In this document: in pieces, positions 43,142-52,966 of the stretch | How positions within the stretch are numbered: position 1 is the first letter of the stretch | Layout: each line of letters starts with the position of its first letter | NCBI RefSeq assembly: GCF_000020645.1 | Contig: NC_011060.1 | Location: 38,501 to 102,500, forward strand | Length of the DNA stretch: 64,000 nucleotides | Source: Pelodictyon phaeoclathratiforme BU-1 | GTDB lineage: Bacteria > Bacteroidota > Chlorobiia > Chlorobiales > Chlorobiaceae | Direction: 5' to 3' | The notes under the pieces: model-generated | What the model saw: the letters and a program-made list of their open reading frames with translations, nothing else | Databases searched by the model: none | What the model was told of the DNA's origin: nothing | Program-made: the position numbers and the translations under genes

Positions 43142-44503
43142 TCAGGGGTTGAAAAGATCGTTGATGAGAATGTATGCGAAAAGTGACAACAGCAGGGCCA
43201 TACCGATCTGCTGGATGCGCATTTTGATTTCAAAAGGGATTTCCCTGCGTATGATGCCTTCAAATGCATTCAGCACGAATTGGCCGCCATCAAGGGCAGG
43301 AACTGGCAGGATATTGATGATCGCCAGGGAGATGGAGAGCATGGCAAGAAAGAAAAGGAAGCTGACAGGCCCCTGTTCAGCGCTCTGGCTTGCTATTTTG
43401 GCAATCTTGATTGGTCCGCCTACTGATTTTCGAAAATCCTCCTTGCCCGTGAAGATTTTGGCGAATCCCTGAACGGTCATGGCGCTCATTTTCCATGTCT
43501 GGTTCACTCCGCTGACCATCGATTCCGTGATACCGACTTTTCTTCGTTCTGTTACCAGCGTCTGTTTCAGTGAAATACCGATTTTTCCGGATTCATTGGG
43601 TGTGACCGTGGCGATAAATATTTTACCTTCAGTACGGATTCGCGCCGCTGTTATTTTCTCTCCTTCGACAGGTTTGAGGTAGTGCCAGGTAATGGAGATG
43701 GGTTTGGCGGCATGTGCAGAGATGATCCCGACAACTTCCGTCCAGTCGGAGACCGTTTTGCCGTTGATTGCCGTAATGAGTCCTCCGGATTGTATTCCGG
43801 CTTTTTGGGCGGGCATGTTTTCCAGAGCTTCGTCGATGAGTGGCGGTACGATTGGACGTATGCCGAGACTCTGCGTTTCGTTGATAGTTGAAAGGATGTT
43901 TGATGGAGCCTTCAGGGTGATGCTTTGCTGGTCGCGAAGAATGGTATAGTTGAGCGACGGGGTGATGAAGAGCTCCGGATCGAGAGCCTCTTCCCAGCTT
44001 TCAAGTTTTTTGCCGTTTGCCAGTTGCAGGCGGTCGCCGGTTTTCATGCCCATGGTTTCAAAGACGGATCCTTTTTCAACGAAGGCAGGAGTGTTGACAC
44101 TTGTTCGGGCTTCTCCGAGCACAAAGGTTATGCCGAAAAAGATAACTGCCGCGAGAATAAGGTTCATGGTGACCCCTCCGGCAAGCACAATCAGCCGCTG
44201 CCAGACTGGTTTGGCCCTGAACTCCCAGGGTTGGGGATCTGAGCCCTGAAAATTGGTGTCGAGGCTTTCATCGACCATGCCGGCAATCTTGACATAGCCG
44301 CCGAGAGGAAAGACGCCAATACCGTATTCGGTTTCGCCAATCTTCTTTCTCCAGATTCGCTTTTCCCAAAAGTCAAATCCGATATAAAACTTGTCGACCC
44401 TCATGCCGAACAGTTTTGCTGTCAGAAAATGGCCAAGTTCATGTGCGGTAACGAGAATGAAGATGGCGACAATGAAAAAGAATACTGAGCTCAGAAAATC
44501 CAT
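43142..44503 (-). CDS. rseP: RseP-type site-2 membrane metalloprotease
   Basis: 453 residues, four hydrophobic segments. The zinc motif HELGH is at 21-25 in TM1, and the C-terminal NILPVPALDGGQF supplies the third ligand (LDG). Two PDZ regions lie between about 115 and 305 (AGIQSGGLITAINGKTV is visible). It cleaves anti-sigma factors and signal-peptide remnants in the membrane. Same strand and close to dxr, a common arrangement in bacteria. Confidence 0.95.
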   Translation of the reverse strand: MDFLSSVFFFIVAIFILVTAHELGHFLTAKLFGMRVDKFYIGFDFWEKRIWRKKIGETEYGIGVFPLGGYVKIAGMVDESLDTNFQGSDPQPWEFRAKPVWQRLIVLAGGVTMNLILAAVIFFGITFVLGEARTSVNTPAFVEKGSVFETMGMKTGDRLQLANGKKLESWEEALDPELFITPSLNYTILRDQQSITLKAPSNILSTINETQSLGIRPIVPPLIDEALENMPAQKAGIQSGGLITAINGKTVSDWTEVVGIISAHAAKPISITWHYLKPVEGEKITAARIRTEGKIFIATVTPNESGKIGISLKQTLVTERRKVGITESMVSGVNQTWKMSAMTVQGFAKIFTGKEDFRKSVGGPIKIAKIASQSAEQGPVSFLFFLAMLSISLAIINILPVPALDGGQFVLNAFEGIIRREIPFEIKMRIQQIGMALLLSLFAYILINDLFNP

Positions 44504-44593
44504 AACGTTCCTTTATTTCAATAAAAAAAGCTGTTGCAATCATGCTGGTGTACAAGCTGTACTGCGGCCTTTTGTTCTGGTTTGTTTACCCTG

Positions 44594-45742
44594 TCAGGCA
44601 ATAAATTTTTTAGCCATCTCGCGGGCCCACCGGTCGGCCTGGAGATATTCGTCAAGTTCGATCGGGTCGTAAGCTTCGTGAGCCTGCATGGTTTTTTCGA
44701 CCGTTGCTGCGATGTCGGTAAATCCGATTTTTCTGTCAAGGAATGCGGCTACGGCGATCTCGTTTGCGGCATTAAGCACTGCCGGATAGGTTAAGCCTGC
44801 TTTCAGCGCCTCAAACGCAAGGCGGAGTGCAGGGAAGCGCTCCATATCAGGCTCTTCAAAGGTCAGCGTTCCGATTTTTGGCAGATCAAGCTTGTGGATG
44901 CCGCTTTCGGAGCGTTCCGGCCAGGAGAGGGCATAGGCAATTGGTGCACGCATGTCGGGCGAGCCAAGCTGTGCGATAACGCAGCCGTCAATATATTCGA
45001 CCATGGAGTGAATGATGCTTTGTGGATGCACGACGACCCCGATTTTTTCAGCAGGCATGGAAAAGAGCCAGTGGGCCTCTATCACTTCAAGGCCTTTGTT
45101 CATCATGGTTGCAGAGTCAATGGTGATTTTTGCCCCCATTGTCCATTGCGGGTGTTTCAGCGCCTGTTCAAGCGTAACATTTTTCAGCTCTTCAGCAGAA
45201 GTGTTGCGGAATGGTCCGCCCGATGCGGTCAAAATGATTCGTTCAACATCCTCTGCCCGGTGGCCTGCAAGTGACTGGAAGATTGCTGAGTGTTCACTGT
45301 CAACAGGCAGTAAGTGCACGTTATGTTTTTTTACCAGATCAGAGACCAGCTTGCCTGCGACGACGAGCGTCTCTTTGTTTGCAAGGGCGATATGTTTGCC
45401 AGCCTTGATTGCACTGACAGTCGGCAAAAGACCGGCGGCTCCGACTATGGCAGAGACGACCATATCCACTCCTTCGGCGGAAGCAATTGCTGCGGCTCCT
45501 TCGAGACCGTGAAAAATTTCCGGTTTATGCGATCCAAGAAGTGTTTGCAACTTTTTTACCGAGTCAGCATCCCGAACGGAGACCGCTGCCGGGAGGAACT
45601 CTTTGATTTGTTCCGCCAGCAATGCAACATCGTGACCTTCGGCCAGTCCGGCAATTTTGAATTTTTCAGGGTGCTGCCTGACAACATCAAGGGTACTGAG
45701 TCCGATTGAGCCGGTTGATCCGAGTATAGCTAATGATCTCAT
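44594..45742 (-). CDS. dxr: 1-deoxy-D-xylulose 5-phosphate reductoisomerase
   Basis: 382 residues. NADPH-dependent second step of the MEP isoprenoid pathway, which supplies bacteriochlorophyll tails, carotenoids and quinones. The NADPH motif GSTGSIG is at 8-14; ALANKETLVVAG and DSEHSAIFQ contain conserved active-site residues, with SATMMNKGLEVIEAHWLF later. Full length. Followed 90 bp downstream by rseP on the same strand. Confidence 0.97.
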   Translation of the reverse strand: MRSLAILGSTGSIGLSTLDVVRQHPEKFKIAGLAEGHDVALLAEQIKEFLPAAVSVRDADSVKKLQTLLGSHKPEIFHGLEGAAAIASAEGVDMVVSAIVGAAGLLPTVSAIKAGKHIALANKETLVVAGKLVSDLVKKHNVHLLPVDSEHSAIFQSLAGHRAEDVERIILTASGGPFRNTSAEELKNVTLEQALKHPQWTMGAKITIDSATMMNKGLEVIEAHWLFSMPAEKIGVVVHPQSIIHSMVEYIDGCVIAQLGSPDMRAPIAYALSWPERSESGIHKLDLPKIGTLTFEEPDMERFPALRLAFEALKAGLTYPAVLNAANEIAVAAFLDRKIGFTDIAATVEKTMQAHEAYDPIELDEYLQADRWAREMAKKFIA

Positions 45743-45903
45743 AATGAGTAATAAAAAAGTTGCAGGGGTTGCTGGTGACTTATTGGCCTGAAGTTATGCT
45801 TTTTCATGAAGGCTTACAAATAACCGCTTTTGGCAGTATCATCGGATCCATTTTTTCTTTTTGAATTCCTGCGAATTAGTGTTATAATCAGTCCCACTCG
45901 ATT

Positions 45904-45977
45904 GGGTTCCTAGCTCAGTTGGTTAGAGCGGCTGGTTTACACCCAGTAGGTCGGGGGTTCGAATCCCTCGGGACCCA
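45904..45977 (+). tRNA. tRNA-Val(TAC)
   Basis: Cloverleaf: acceptor GGGTTCC/GGGACCC (one G-T pair), D-arm GCTC/GAGC, anticodon stem GCTGG/CCAGT with loop TTTACAC, and T-loop TTCGAAT. Anticodon TAC decodes GTA valine. CCA is not encoded. It stands alone between dxr and ftsH. Confidence 0.95.
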
Positions 45978-46000
45978 CATCTCTCCAGAGTAATGAGGCA

Positions 46001-46025
46001 AAAAGGCAGGTACTCCCTGCCTTTT
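46001..46025. terminator. Bidirectional terminator between tRNA-Val and ftsH
   Basis: Ten-bp stem AAAAGGCAGG/CCTGCCTTTT (46001-46010 with 46016-46025) with a five-base loop; T-rich on the plus side and A-rich upstream, so it can end the tRNA transcript and the convergent ftsH transcript. Confidence 0.85.
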
Positions 46026-46052
46026 CGCTTTTCCCTCTTTTCTCTTGCCGGG

Positions 46053-48146
46053 CTACTTTTCCTCTGCTTTTCGTTCCCCTCTGAGTCTTGCGACGGCCTC
46101 TTCAAGCTCGGCCTGCTCTTTGTCGCTGAACTGATCGCTGTTGTTCTGAAGGGCAGAACTCCTGGAGCTTTCTGTGCCATTTTCCGGAGCAAACTCCTCT
46201 TCAGGCTGAACAGGAAAAAGCCCTTCAGGACGTTTTCCAAGAATCTCCTCAATCTGGGGGTATTGAAGCATCTCTTTCAAGAGCAATTCACTCGCAAGCT
46301 TTTCGAGTTTTTCGCGGTTCACTGTCAGGAGATCCATCACCCTCAGGCGAGACTCTTCTACGATAGCCATAACTTCCCGATCAATGAGACGGGCAGTCTC
46401 TTCCCCATATTTCTTATCAATACCGGGACTTCCGTAATACGGATTATTGCTTTCGAAGAAGGAGAGGTTGCCGAGTTTCTCGCTCATTCCGTAGACCATG
46501 ACCATGTTGTAGGCGATGCTCGTTACCTTTTCAAGATCATTTTGTGCTCCGGTTGAAATTTCACTGAAAATGATCTGTTCGGCGATGCGTCCGCCGAGAA
46601 GACCGCAGATGCGGGCAAGCAACTCGCTTTTTGTCATCAGATAGCGGTCTTCGAGCGGTATGTTCATGGTATAGCCGAGTGCACTCATTCCTCTTGGAAC
46701 GATGGAGATTTTCTGAACAGGGTCGTTTTCAGGCATCATCCAGCTCACAATGGCATGGCCAGCTTCATGATAGGCGACAATCTGCTTTTCACGAGGATTG
46801 ATGACCTTGTTCTTTTTTTCCAGTCCTGCCACACAGCGCTCTATGGCATCTTCAAAGTCTTTCATCTCAATGCTCACCTTGTTACGGCGTGAGGCGAGCA
46901 ACGCTGCTTCGTTTGCTGTATTGGCGATTTCCGCGCCTGCGAACCCTGGAGTCTGCGAGGCCAGCGCTTTCAGGTTTACATCTTCGGAAAGGGAGAGCGA
47001 TTTGGTGTGTACCTTGAAAATGTCGATACGTCCTTTGAGATCGGGTTTATCAACCATGATCTGGCGGTCAAAACGGCCGGGTCGCAGCAGGGCTGAATCG
47101 AGCACATCAGGGCGGTTTGTTGCGGCGATCAGAATGACACCCTTGTCGGTTGCAAATCCATCCATTTCAACAAGCAACTGGTTGAGCGTGTTTTCCCGCT
47201 CATCATTGGCGCCCATCATGGCGCCCTTTCCGCGGCTTCGCCCAACAGCGTCAATTTCATCAATAAAGATGATACAAGGCGCTTTTTCCTTTGCCTGTTT
47301 AAAAAGGTCGCGTACCCTTGCGGCTCCCACGCCGACAAACATTTCTACGAAGTCCGAGCCGCTGATGCTGAAGAACGGGACGTCCGCTTCGCCTGCAACC
47401 GCTTTCGCAAGAAGGGTTTTGCCAGTACCCGGAGGACCTACCAGCAGGACACCTTTAGGCAGTTTGCCACCAAGGGTGGTATACTTTTTCGGATCTTTGA
47501 GGAAGTCAACGACCTCCATCACCTCAGCCTTTGCTTCGTCGAGGCCAGCAACATCCTTGAAGGTGATGCGGGAGTGCTCGTCAAGGTTTTCGTAGAGTGC
47601 GGCCTTGTTTTTGCCGATATTCATGAATTGTGAACCCGGTCCGCCCATACGACGGAAGACAAAAAAGTAGATACCGATAAGCAGGCCGAAAGGGAGAATC
47701 CACTGGAGCAGTTCGCTGATCCATGTACTGCTCGCCATGCCCTGATATTTTATTCCCTTGCTTTCCAGCAGCTCGATGAGGGTGTCATCGCGTACCGGAT
47801 TGACAAAAATTTCATCCTGTTTGGATGCTGACTGAGGCAGGAGCATGCCAGGGCCATCCTTTGGCGGTTCTTTTACGGCAATGCCTGTTTGAACTCCTGG
47901 CTTGAGTTTGATATAGATTTTTTCCGGTGCTATTTTTACCGATTCAATCTTGTTTTCAGCAATAAGTTTGCGGAAAGTGCTGTAGGGTATCTCCTGTGTC
48001 GAGCCTTGCCAGAAAAAGGCAAGCTGCACTCCTATGAGCAGAACAATGACGACCACATAATACATAATCGAGAATTTCGGTCGCGGTATGTTGTTTTCAG
48101 GTTCGTTTTTATAGGGATTTGAAGGTTTAAGCGGTTTCTTTGCCAT
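46053..48146 (-). CDS. ftsH: ATP-dependent zinc metalloprotease FtsH
   Basis: 697 residues from the ATG at 48146. It degrades misfolded membrane and short-lived cytosolic proteins. Membrane segments at about 28-46 and 148-165 bracket a periplasmic domain. Walker A GPPGTGKT is at 237-244, Walker B IIFIDEIDA at 292-300, and the zinc site HEAGH at 460-464. The C-terminal tail (from about 640) is acidic and variable. Monocistronic, divergent from pyrF. Confidence 0.97.
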   Translation of the reverse strand: MAKKPLKPSNPYKNEPENNIPRPKFSIMYYVVVIVLLIGVQLAFFWQGSTQEIPYSTFRKLIAENKIESVKIAPEKIYIKLKPGVQTGIAVKEPPKDGPGMLLPQSASKQDEIFVNPVRDDTLIELLESKGIKYQGMASSTWISELLQWILPFGLLIGIYFFVFRRMGGPGSQFMNIGKNKAALYENLDEHSRITFKDVAGLDEAKAEVMEVVDFLKDPKKYTTLGGKLPKGVLLVGPPGTGKTLLAKAVAGEADVPFFSISGSDFVEMFVGVGAARVRDLFKQAKEKAPCIIFIDEIDAVGRSRGKGAMMGANDERENTLNQLLVEMDGFATDKGVILIAATNRPDVLDSALLRPGRFDRQIMVDKPDLKGRIDIFKVHTKSLSLSEDVNLKALASQTPGFAGAEIANTANEAALLASRRNKVSIEMKDFEDAIERCVAGLEKKNKVINPREKQIVAYHEAGHAIVSWMMPENDPVQKISIVPRGMSALGYTMNIPLEDRYLMTKSELLARICGLLGGRIAEQIIFSEISTGAQNDLEKVTSIAYNMVMVYGMSEKLGNLSFFESNNPYYGSPGIDKKYGEETARLIDREVMAIVEESRLRVMDLLTVNREKLEKLASELLLKEMLQYPQIEEILGKRPEGLFPVQPEEEFAPENGTESSRSSALQNNSDQFSDKEQAELEEAVARLRGERKAEEK

Positions 48147-48287
48147 CAATCAACAATCATGGTTATAAATTAAAAGACTCAGTACAGTGTTCACAGTTTG
48201 CGGATCCATGAGCTTCAATTTACAGGATTCTTCTATTTAATGAAGCATCTCGTAAGAAAACATTATCATATATTGGTCAGGTGTAAA

Positions 48288-48380
48288 ATGAAAATTGCCG
48301 GTTATAAGTTTCAAAGTGCCCTTTTTGCATCTCTTTGTGTTGTTGCGCTGTGTTATTTGGGTAATAAATTTCTTTTCTAA
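48288..48380 (+). CDS. Possible 30-residue membrane peptide upstream of pyrF
   Basis: ATG at 48288 opens a 30-codon frame: a basic start (MKIAGYKF) and one hydrophobic stretch (ALFASLCVVALCYLG) ending KFLF. It lies 22 bp before pyrF and between divergent ftsH and pyrF. A weak CAGGTG precedes the ATG. It could be a small single-pass protein, perhaps an FtsH substrate or regulator, or chance. Conservation is the deciding test. Confidence 0.3.
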   Translation: MKIAGYKFQSALFASLCVVALCYLGNKFLF

Positions 48381-48402
48381 AACAGCCTGAGAGGAACAGT
48401 TT

Positions 48403-49227
48403 ATGAGTGTTGTTCGGGATAAGGCAAACTGCAGGATTTCAGCATTGAAATCGCTCTTGTGTGTCGGGCTTGACAGTGATCCGGAGAAAATCCCTGCTGT
48501 TTTTTTACCGTATGAGAATCCGGTTCTTGAGTTTAATCGTGCCGTCATAAGGGCGACATCGGATGTTGCGATAGCTTACAAGCTGAATACGGCTTTTTAT
48601 GAGGCTCGGGGCATTGCCGGATTGCTCGATATGGAAAAAACGCTTGGCTCGATTCCGGATGTCTGCATGACCATTGCTGATGCCAAACGGGCAGATATTG
48701 GCAATACCAGTAAAATGTATGCTCAAGCCTTTTTTGATCACTGGTCTTTTGATGCTCTTACGGTTGCTCCATACATGGGGTTTGATTCCCTTGAGCCTTT
48801 TTTTGCCTATGAGGATAAACTGCTTTTTGTGCTTTGTTTGACCTCCAATGAGGGCTCTGTGGATTTTGAGGAGCAGGCGATGCAGGATGGTCGTCCACTC
48901 TACCGTTCTGTGCTTGACAAGGTTGCTTCATGGAATCGCAATGGAAACGGCGGCGTTGTTGTCGGTGCGACCAAAAGCGCTCTGCTTTCTGAGATACGTT
49001 GCGAGGCACCCAACCTTTTTCTGCTTATTCCCGGGGTGGGTGCACAGGGAGGTTCGCTTGAAGATACGGTTCATTTTGGTGTTGACGCTAACCGCCAAAG
49101 TGCGGTGATCAATGTCAGCCGGAGCTTGATTTATCCTTCGGGCTCTTTTTCGGGTATTGATGACTACGAACGGGCGGTCGCTGCAGAGGCATCAAAAATG
49201 CATAGTGTGATGAAAGCTATTCTATAA
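48403..49227 (+). CDS. pyrF: Orotidine 5'-phosphate decarboxylase
   Basis: 274 residues, the longer 'group 2' OMP decarboxylase. It converts OMP to UMP in pyrimidine synthesis. The catalytic DAKRADIGNT motif is near residue 86, VGLDSDPEKIP near the start and VGVGATKS-type strands near 190. AGAGGAA precedes the ATG. Stand-alone; other pyrimidine genes in the window are only pyrG, 14 kb away. Confidence 0.95.
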   Translation: MSVVRDKANCRISALKSLLCVGLDSDPEKIPAVFLPYENPVLEFNRAVIRATSDVAIAYKLNTAFYEARGIAGLLDMEKTLGSIPDVCMTIADAKRADIGNTSKMYAQAFFDHWSFDALTVAPYMGFDSLEPFFAYEDKLLFVLCLTSNEGSVDFEEQAMQDGRPLYRSVLDKVASWNRNGNGGVVVGATKSALLSEIRCEAPNLFLLIPGVGAQGGSLEDTVHFGVDANRQSAVINVSRSLIYPSGSFSGIDDYERAVAAEASKMHSVMKAIL

Positions 49228-49329
49228 GTCTTGTTTTTTCGGGGGAGCTTGTTCTATTCATGCATTATCTCAGCAGGAGAGCCCTTCCCGGGTTTTTCCG
49301 GTTCTTATTGACTTTAAAAAAGTGTTTGT

Positions 49330-51177
49330 ATGTGCGGAATTGTCGGCTATATCGGGTGGCAGGAAGCTTCACCACTGCTTTTGAAAGGGTTGAAGCGGCT
49401 TGAATACCGGGGTTATGATTCTGCAGGGATTGCCTTGCTTAACGGCAGTACCCTGACAGTTATGAAACAGAAAGGGAGTGTCAGCGGTCTTGAAAAGGAT
49501 ACTTTGGTGCTCAGAGCTTCAATGCAAGGCGCGACGGCAGGTATCGGCCATACCCGTTGGGCGACCCATGGTGAACCCAGTGATCGTAATGCTCATCCCC
49601 ATTTGAATGCTGCCGGGGATATCGCCATCATTCATAATGGTATTATTGAAAACTATTCGGCCCTGAAGCAGGAGCTTGTTTCTGAAGGTTATCAATTTTT
49701 GAGTGCGACGGATTCCGAGGTGCTGGTACATCTGATTGACTGGATCTGGAAGCAAGATCCGTTGTTGGATCTGGAATCGGCTACCCGAAGCGCCCTTCGT
49801 CATGTTGAAGGCGCATATGGTCTTTGTGTGGTCTCTTCTCGTGAACCGGATAAAATCGTTGTTGCACGCAAGGGGAGCCCTCTGGTGATTGGTATCGGAC
49901 TGGGGGAGTTTTTCATTGCTTCTGATGCGGCCCCCATTGTTGAGCATACCAAAAAGGTGGTTTACCTTGCTGACGGAGAACTTGCCGTAGTGAGACGGGG
50001 AGGCTATTGTGTTAAATCAATTGAGAATATCGAACAGCAAAAGACGGTAACCGAGCTTGATTTTACGCTGGAAAAAATAGAGAAAGGTGGTTTTGAACAC
50101 TTTATGCTCAAGGAGATTTTTGAGCAGCCGGAGGTGGTGCATGATGTTATGCGTGGGCGTGTGCGCCTTGATGAAGGTTGGCTACGGCTTGGCGGGATAG
50201 CTGACTATCTTGATCGTCTGAAGCAGGCAAAACGTATTGTGATCTGTGCCTGTGGTACGAGTTGGCACGCGGCTCTGCTTGGCGAATATCTTATTGAAGA
50301 GTTTGCCCGTATTCCTGTCGAAGTTGATTACGCCTCGGAGTTCCGGTATCGTAATCCTCTTGTCGGAGTTGAGGATGTGGTTATTGTTATCTCCCAGTCA
50401 GGTGAAACGGCTGATACTCTTGCTGCACTTCGCACAGCCAAGGAAAAGGGCGCTATGGTGATGGGGATCTGTAACGTTGTCGGTTCCACCATTGCCCGTG
50501 AAACCGTTTGTGGTATGTATACCCATGCCGGGCCTGAAATCGGTGTTGCCTCAACCAAAGCGTTTACAGCCCAGGTGGCCATGCTCTATATGTTAGCCCT
50601 GTCGCTCAGTAAGGGCAGAACCATGTCAGACAGCGAGATTACCTTGCATCTCAGGGAGCTTTCAGAGATTCCTGAAAAAGTTGCGCGGATTCTTGAGCTC
50701 GACAGCCAGATTAAATTGATAGCGGAGCGCTTCAAGGATGCAAAAAACTTTCTCTATCTTGGACGCGGCTTCAATTTTCCGGTTGCCTTGGAAGGCGCCC
50801 TGAAGCTCAAGGAGATCTCCTATATTCATGCAGAAGGTTACCCTGCAGCGGAGATGAAGCATGGTCCGATTGCCCTGATTGACGAAGATATGCCAGTCAT
50901 TATTCTTGCTACCCGTGACAATACCTATGCCAAGATTCTTAGCAACATTGAAGAGGTGCGAAGCAGGAAAGGGCGGGTTATTGCCATTGCAAGTGAGGGA
51001 GATACTGAGGTCAGTCGTCTTACCGAAGAGGTCATCTATATTCCCCAGGCATCCGGGCCGATAACGCCGCTTCTGACAGTGGTTCCCTTGCAGCTTCTTG
51101 CCTATCATATTGCAACATTACGGGGCTGCAATGTTGACCGTCCACGAAATCTGGCAAAATCGGTCACGGTCGAATAA
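49330..51177 (+). CDS. glmS: Glutamine-fructose-6-phosphate aminotransferase (isomerizing)
   Basis: 615 residues, full-length GlmS. It makes glucosamine-6-phosphate for peptidoglycan and LPS. The N-terminal nucleophile is C2 in MCGIVGYIG; the glutaminase domain runs to about 240. Two SIS domains follow with CGTSWHAALLG (near 303), SQSGETADTL and a C-terminal KSVTVE that closes the active site. Cytoplasmic, no glmS ribozyme-like leader seen in the 100 bp upstream. Confidence 0.97.
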   Translation: MCGIVGYIGWQEASPLLLKGLKRLEYRGYDSAGIALLNGSTLTVMKQKGSVSGLEKDTLVLRASMQGATAGIGHTRWATHGEPSDRNAHPHLNAAGDIAIIHNGIIENYSALKQELVSEGYQFLSATDSEVLVHLIDWIWKQDPLLDLESATRSALRHVEGAYGLCVVSSREPDKIVVARKGSPLVIGIGLGEFFIASDAAPIVEHTKKVVYLADGELAVVRRGGYCVKSIENIEQQKTVTELDFTLEKIEKGGFEHFMLKEIFEQPEVVHDVMRGRVRLDEGWLRLGGIADYLDRLKQAKRIVICACGTSWHAALLGEYLIEEFARIPVEVDYASEFRYRNPLVGVEDVVIVISQSGETADTLAALRTAKEKGAMVMGICNVVGSTIARETVCGMYTHAGPEIGVASTKAFTAQVAMLYMLALSLSKGRTMSDSEITLHLRELSEIPEKVARILELDSQIKLIAERFKDAKNFLYLGRGFNFPVALEGALKLKEISYIHAEGYPAAEMKHGPIALIDEDMPVIILATRDNTYAKILSNIEEVRSRKGRVIAIASEGDTEVSRLTEEVIYIPQASGPITPLLTVVPLQLLAYHIATLRGCNVDRPRNLAKSVTVE

Positions 51178-51293
51178 GCAGAAAGGGTTAAGTCAAGAGG
51201 GTCGTGGGAATTATTATGTAGCACTGTTCGTTGAGGGAAAGGTCTCTTGATTGTCAGGATATCCTTTCCTTCACTGAAACTGTACAAACGTAT

Positions 51294-52235
51294 ATGCGAG
51301 GTCATGTTGTTGTTACCGGAGCTACCGGTGTGATAGGCGCTGAGCTTGCCCGGAGGCTGATTGAGCGTGGTGAGAAGCTCGTTTTGCTTGTTCGTTCGCC
51401 TGAGGCAGCTTCTCTGAAAATTCCTGGAGCGGCGGCTTATGTCAGGTGGGATTCGGAGATGGCGAGCGGTGAGTGGAGCGCTTCTGTTGATGGCGCCAAA
51501 GCTGTCATTCATCTTGCCGGAAAACCTTTGCTTGAAAGTCGCTGGAGCGAGGAGCACAAGGCGGAGTGTTATAATTCAAGAATTCTTGGTACCCGTCATA
51601 TCGTTTCGGCCATTGCCAGTGCGTCGGAAAAACCTCAGGTATTTATCTCATCATCAGCCATTGGTTATTATGGCTCCTTTTTCAGTTGTGACGATACGGC
51701 CGATATTTCCGAGTCTGGCAGGGCGGGCAGCGATTTTCTTGCGAAAATCTGTTTTGACTGGGAAAAAGAGGCGCTTGAAGCTGAAAAGAGTGGCGTGCGC
51801 CTTGTGTTGTTGAGGACGGGTATTGTGTTGACGACAAGAGGCGGGATGCTGCAGAAGATGCTTGCGCCCTTCCGCTTTTTTCTTGGCGGACCCATTGGTT
51901 CAGGTCTTCAGTGCATCTCCTGGATTCATATTGATGACGAGCTTGCCTGTATTCTTGAGGCCCTTGATAATGCGGCTTACTCTGGAGCAATGAATGCGGT
52001 CAGTCCGCAACCTGTTTCCATGAATGATTTTGCCAAAGGGCTTGGAGCCGTTCTTGGCCGTCCATCTCTGTTACCGGTACCCCGGTTTGCTGTTGATATG
52101 CTGATGGGTGAAGGAGGAGAGTATGCGGTAAAAGGCCAGAGAGTAAAGCCTGTAGTTTTACAGAAGCACGGATTTGCCTTCCGCTATCCGAAACTTTCTG
52201 ATGCTTTAGCTGATTTGATTGCCAATAAGAAATAA
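51294..52235 (+). CDS. TIGR01777-family NAD(P)-binding epimerase-like protein
   Basis: 313 residues from the ATG at 51294. An extended SDR/epimerase: VVVTGATGVIG at the N-terminus binds the nucleotide, AVIHLAGKPL and ISSSAIGYYG carry the conserved serine and YxxG region of this family, and the C-terminal DUF1731-like part ends in KHGFAFRYPKLSDAL. E. coli YfcH is a relative. Physiological substrate unknown. It lies 117 bp after glmS on the same strand and 35 bp before the ferritin-like gene. Confidence 0.9.
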   Translation: MRGHVVVTGATGVIGAELARRLIERGEKLVLLVRSPEAASLKIPGAAAYVRWDSEMASGEWSASVDGAKAVIHLAGKPLLESRWSEEHKAECYNSRILGTRHIVSAIASASEKPQVFISSSAIGYYGSFFSCDDTADISESGRAGSDFLAKICFDWEKEALEAEKSGVRLVLLRTGIVLTTRGGMLQKMLAPFRFFLGGPIGSGLQCISWIHIDDELACILEALDNAAYSGAMNAVSPQPVSMNDFAKGLGAVLGRPSLLPVPRFAVDMLMGEGGEYAVKGQRVKPVVLQKHGFAFRYPKLSDALADLIANKK

Positions 52236-52270
52236 CTTGTTTAACGAACGAATTAAAAAGGAGTCTGCAG

Positions 52271-52768
52271 ATGGGTACAAGAGGTCGTGAAATAGTTGGA
52301 GAGCATCTTCCCCGTGTTCTTGAGTTGCTTAACAAGGCTTTTGCTGATGAGTGGCTTGCCTACTATCAGTACTGGATTGGGGCAAAGCTGGTTCAGGGCC
52401 CTATGAAAGATGCCGTGATTGCCGAACTTCTGCAACATGCTGCAGATGAGCTTCGTCACGCTGATATGGTATCCGCCCGGATTATTCAGCTTGGGGGAAA
52501 ACCTGTTACCTCTCCTCTCGAGTGGTTTTCGTTGTCGAACTGCGGTTATGCCGCTCCTGACGATCCCTTTGTCAAAAAGATCCTTGAGCAGAACATTGCC
52601 GGTGAGCAGTGCGCCATCAATGTTTACAACAGTATTATCGAAGAGATCGGCTTCAAGGATCCGATAACGTATAATCTGGCGGTACAGATTCTCCAGGATG
52701 AGGTTCAGCATGAGGAGGATTTGCAGGCGCTTTTCGAGGATCTTGGCGTTTTTCTCGTCAGATCGTAA
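52271..52768 (+). CDS. Ferritin-like/Dps-like protein
   Basis: 165 residues, four-helix ferritin-like fold. Likely diiron ligands are in FADEWLAYYQYW, AADELRHAD and DEVQHEEDLQ (Glu and ExxH pairs). It resembles Dps-like (DPSL) and bacterioferritin-related proteins that store iron or detoxify peroxide. A GGAGTCTGC precedes the ATG. A strong terminator follows. Whether it forms dodecamers or 24-mers cannot be read here. Confidence 0.85.
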   Translation: MGTRGREIVGEHLPRVLELLNKAFADEWLAYYQYWIGAKLVQGPMKDAVIAELLQHAADELRHADMVSARIIQLGGKPVTSPLEWFSLSNCGYAAPDDPFVKKILEQNIAGEQCAINVYNSIIEEIGFKDPITYNLAVQILQDEVQHEEDLQALFEDLGVFLVRS

Positions 52769-52800
52769 CCTCTCTTTGTTCTTTCCCAATGGCAAAGAAA

Positions 52801-52836
52801 AGCCCGACAGCATGTGCACGCTGCCGGGCTTTTTTG
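52801..52836 (+). terminator. Intrinsic terminator after the ferritin-like gene
   Basis: AGCCCG-A-CAGC pairs with GCTG-C-CGGGCT (one internal A-C mismatch), eight-base loop, then six T residues. Confidence 0.85.
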
Positions 52837-52966
52837 CGTTAGAGCATAAAAATTCTACCTTAGCGTAACAAAAGATGCTGAATTTTTGGTTTTGGTTAAA
52901 AAAATAACTACATATGTGTCGCTACTATTAATTATTAAGGCTTCATTAATTTCATCTGATCTTGTT

